A stretch of 5,158 nucleotides of DNA. Origin: Bacteroidia bacterium. Lineage in GTDB: Bacteria > Bacteroidota > Bacteroidia > Flavobacteriales > Flavobacteriaceae. The translations under genes were made by a program, and so were the position numbers. Positions 4,321 through 5,158 of the stretch are shown here, one piece after another (position 1 is the stretch's first letter; every line of letters begins with the position of its first letter). Location of the stretch: assembly GCA_030429325.1 (NCBI GenBank), contig JAUICT010000196.1, positions 1 through 5,158 of the forward strand, in the 5' to 3' direction. The notes below the pieces were generated by a model that saw nothing but the letters and a program-made list of their open reading frames with translations, did not search any database and had not been told where the DNA came from.

Positions 4321-5158
4321 TTAAAAGGAAATTACAGTGAAACTCCAATCTGAATCTGAAGTTGCTCCAGCATTATATATTTGAACAGTGAATGAAGCCG
4401 CTGCCTGATTGGTCAATTGAATAGTTCTTGGCCCAGTACCGTTTTCAACAGTTAATTGAACAACATAATTTGTTGGGGTTGTGCTCAAATTGACTGTGTA
4501 TGATCCTCCTGTATTATTCGTGACCGTTGCTCCAACAGGAGCGCCTGCTCCTCCAATGATTCTTCCAATAGCTATAACCGGATTAGTTACGGCTACATTA
4601 AATTCTTGAGCTGCGGGAGTTGTAACTGTGATTCCCACTCCTTGGGAAACCGTTTGGTTCTCATTGTTGGGGTCAGGATCGGCATCCCGGATGTCGATGG
4701 TGGCACTTGTACCATCTGTAATTGTCAGCTCAACACTTTCGTTGGTGGTTCCGCCCGCCCCTATCCCAAGGTCTTGGTCATCGGTTCCATCGAGTGCGTC
4801 CACATATGCCTTGGTCGCTGCGTCAGTGGCCGCTGTCGGTGTTCCAAGTCCGGTGATCACGGCCCCGTTGGCATTGTTTCCATCGGCAAGGACTTCCTCT
4901 ATGTTCTGGATTTCGTTAGTTATGTCCAAATCAAGATCATCTGCAATATGATTATTAATTGCGGTTGTGTTGGCTGTTATGTTAGTGGCATTGGTGGCTA
5001 TATCTGCACTTTCCTCCAAAGCGGAAAGGTCGGCAGAAAAAGTTGTTGTCCCTTCGTTTACGGTAAGTTGATTGGTGGCGGGCGTAAAGATTACCCCTGT
5101 AATGTCGTCATCCGCACGTGCGTCTACATAGCTCATGGTAGCGGCATCCTGAGGAGCT
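4321..5158 (-). CDS. C-terminal part of a repetitive fibre-like surface protein (5' end outside window)
   Basis: An open frame enters at 5158 and stops at 4321-4323. The ATG at 5134-5136 is not taken as the start, because the seven codons before it (APQDAAT) continue a repeat motif also found inside the protein. Numbering from that Met: a DAATxxYVDA motif overlaps residue 1, and a second copy is at 105-114. Residues about 38-82 (ALEESADIATNATNITANTT and onward) show heptad-like A/I/L spacing suggestive of a coiled coil. DADPDPNNENQ (151-161) is a spacer of the kind seen in long Bacteroidota surface proteins. The last 100 residues are beta-rich and end SDWSFTVISF. The pattern recalls phage tail fibres and trimeric adhesins, suggesting an elongated, perhaps trimeric, structural or adhesive protein. 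No type IX signal is visible at its C-terminus. No enzymatic function is evident, and the export signal should lie outside the window. Function is inferred from pattern only. Confidence 0.8.
   Translation of the reverse strand, partial: APQDAATMSYVDARADDDITGVIFTPATNQLTVNEGTTTFSADLSALEESADIATNATNITANTTAINNHIADDLDLDITNEIQNIEEVLADGNNANGAVITGLGTPTAATDAATKAYVDALDGTDDQDLGIGAGGTTNESVELTITDGTSATIDIRDADPDPNNENQTVSQGVGITVTTPAAQEFNVAVTNPVIAIGRIIGGAGAPVGATVTNNTGGSYTVNLSTTPTNYVVQLTVENGTGPRTIQLTNQAAASFTVQIYNAGATSDSDWSFTVISF
4792..4824 (-). repeat. Internal protein repeat, copy 2 (DAATKAYVDAL)
   Basis: Encodes DAATKAYVDAL. It matches DAATMSYVDAR encoded at 5116-5148, offset by exactly 324 bases (108 codons). 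The DNA copies have diverged much more than the protein, so this is an old repeat held by protein selection and not a recent duplication. The D-A-A-T-x-x-Y-V-D core is common in tail-fibre-like proteins. Confidence 0.7.
5116..5148 (-). repeat. Internal protein repeat, copy 1 (DAATMSYVDAR)
   Basis: Encodes DAATMSYVDAR and is followed by an Asp-rich stretch (ADDD), as copy 2 is followed by DGTDD. It shows that the reading frame belongs to a longer repetitive protein that continues beyond the right edge of the window. Confidence 0.7.

Noticed and set aside
4628..4951. Plus-strand open frame of 107 codons rich in Ser, Val and Pro
   Set aside because: Antisense to the repetitive Ala/Thr/Asp-rich coding region, and its composition is just the complement of those codons.
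5134..5136. ATG as the start of the fibre-like gene
   Set aside because: The frame is open further upstream to the window edge, and the codons before it complete the DAATxxYVDA repeat, so the gene begins outside the window.

Overview
This window looks like chromosome from a member of the Bacteroidota, most likely a marine Flavobacteriaceae species of the Muricauda/Maribacter type. Three things point there. One protein carries a gliding-motility-associated C-terminal (type B, type IX secretion) domain. Start codons lack strong Shine-Dalgarno sequences and sit behind A/T-rich leaders, and a few sites resemble the Bacteroidota -7 promoter element TAnnTTTG. The protein families are also typical of that group. 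No mobile element, CRISPR array, tRNA or rRNA is visible.

Layout from left to right. (1) Positions 1-548, minus strand: the first 182 codons of the glycolytic enzyme GpmI, cut by the window edge. (2) 549-758: a divergent intergenic region with a possible operator and weak promoter candidates. (3) 759-1145, plus strand: a small exported ankyrin-repeat protein. (4) 1167-1198: a perfect palindrome that should terminate transcription from both sides. (5) 1245-1412, minus strand: an easily missed 55-codon gene for a small single-span membrane protein. (6) 1527-2291 and 2333-3067, minus strand: an M48 zinc metalloprotease and, 41 bases upstream of it, a Tat-exported VanY/M15-type D,D-carboxypeptidase-like protein. 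(7) 3142-4317 and 4321-5158, minus strand: a T9SS-targeted surface protein preceded, with only 3 bases between them, by the C-terminal part of a repetitive fibre-like protein that runs off the right edge.

From 5158 down to 1245 everything reads on the minus strand, so one long unit or two or three consecutive units could end at the shared terminator. Apart from GpmI, every gene appears to act in or outside the cell envelope: surface display (fibre and T9SS protein), peptidoglycan trimming (M15), envelope proteolysis (M48), a small membrane protein and a periplasmic ankyrin protein. I found no clearly new system. The best candidates for a second look are the fibre/T9SS gene pair and the small membrane-protein gene.
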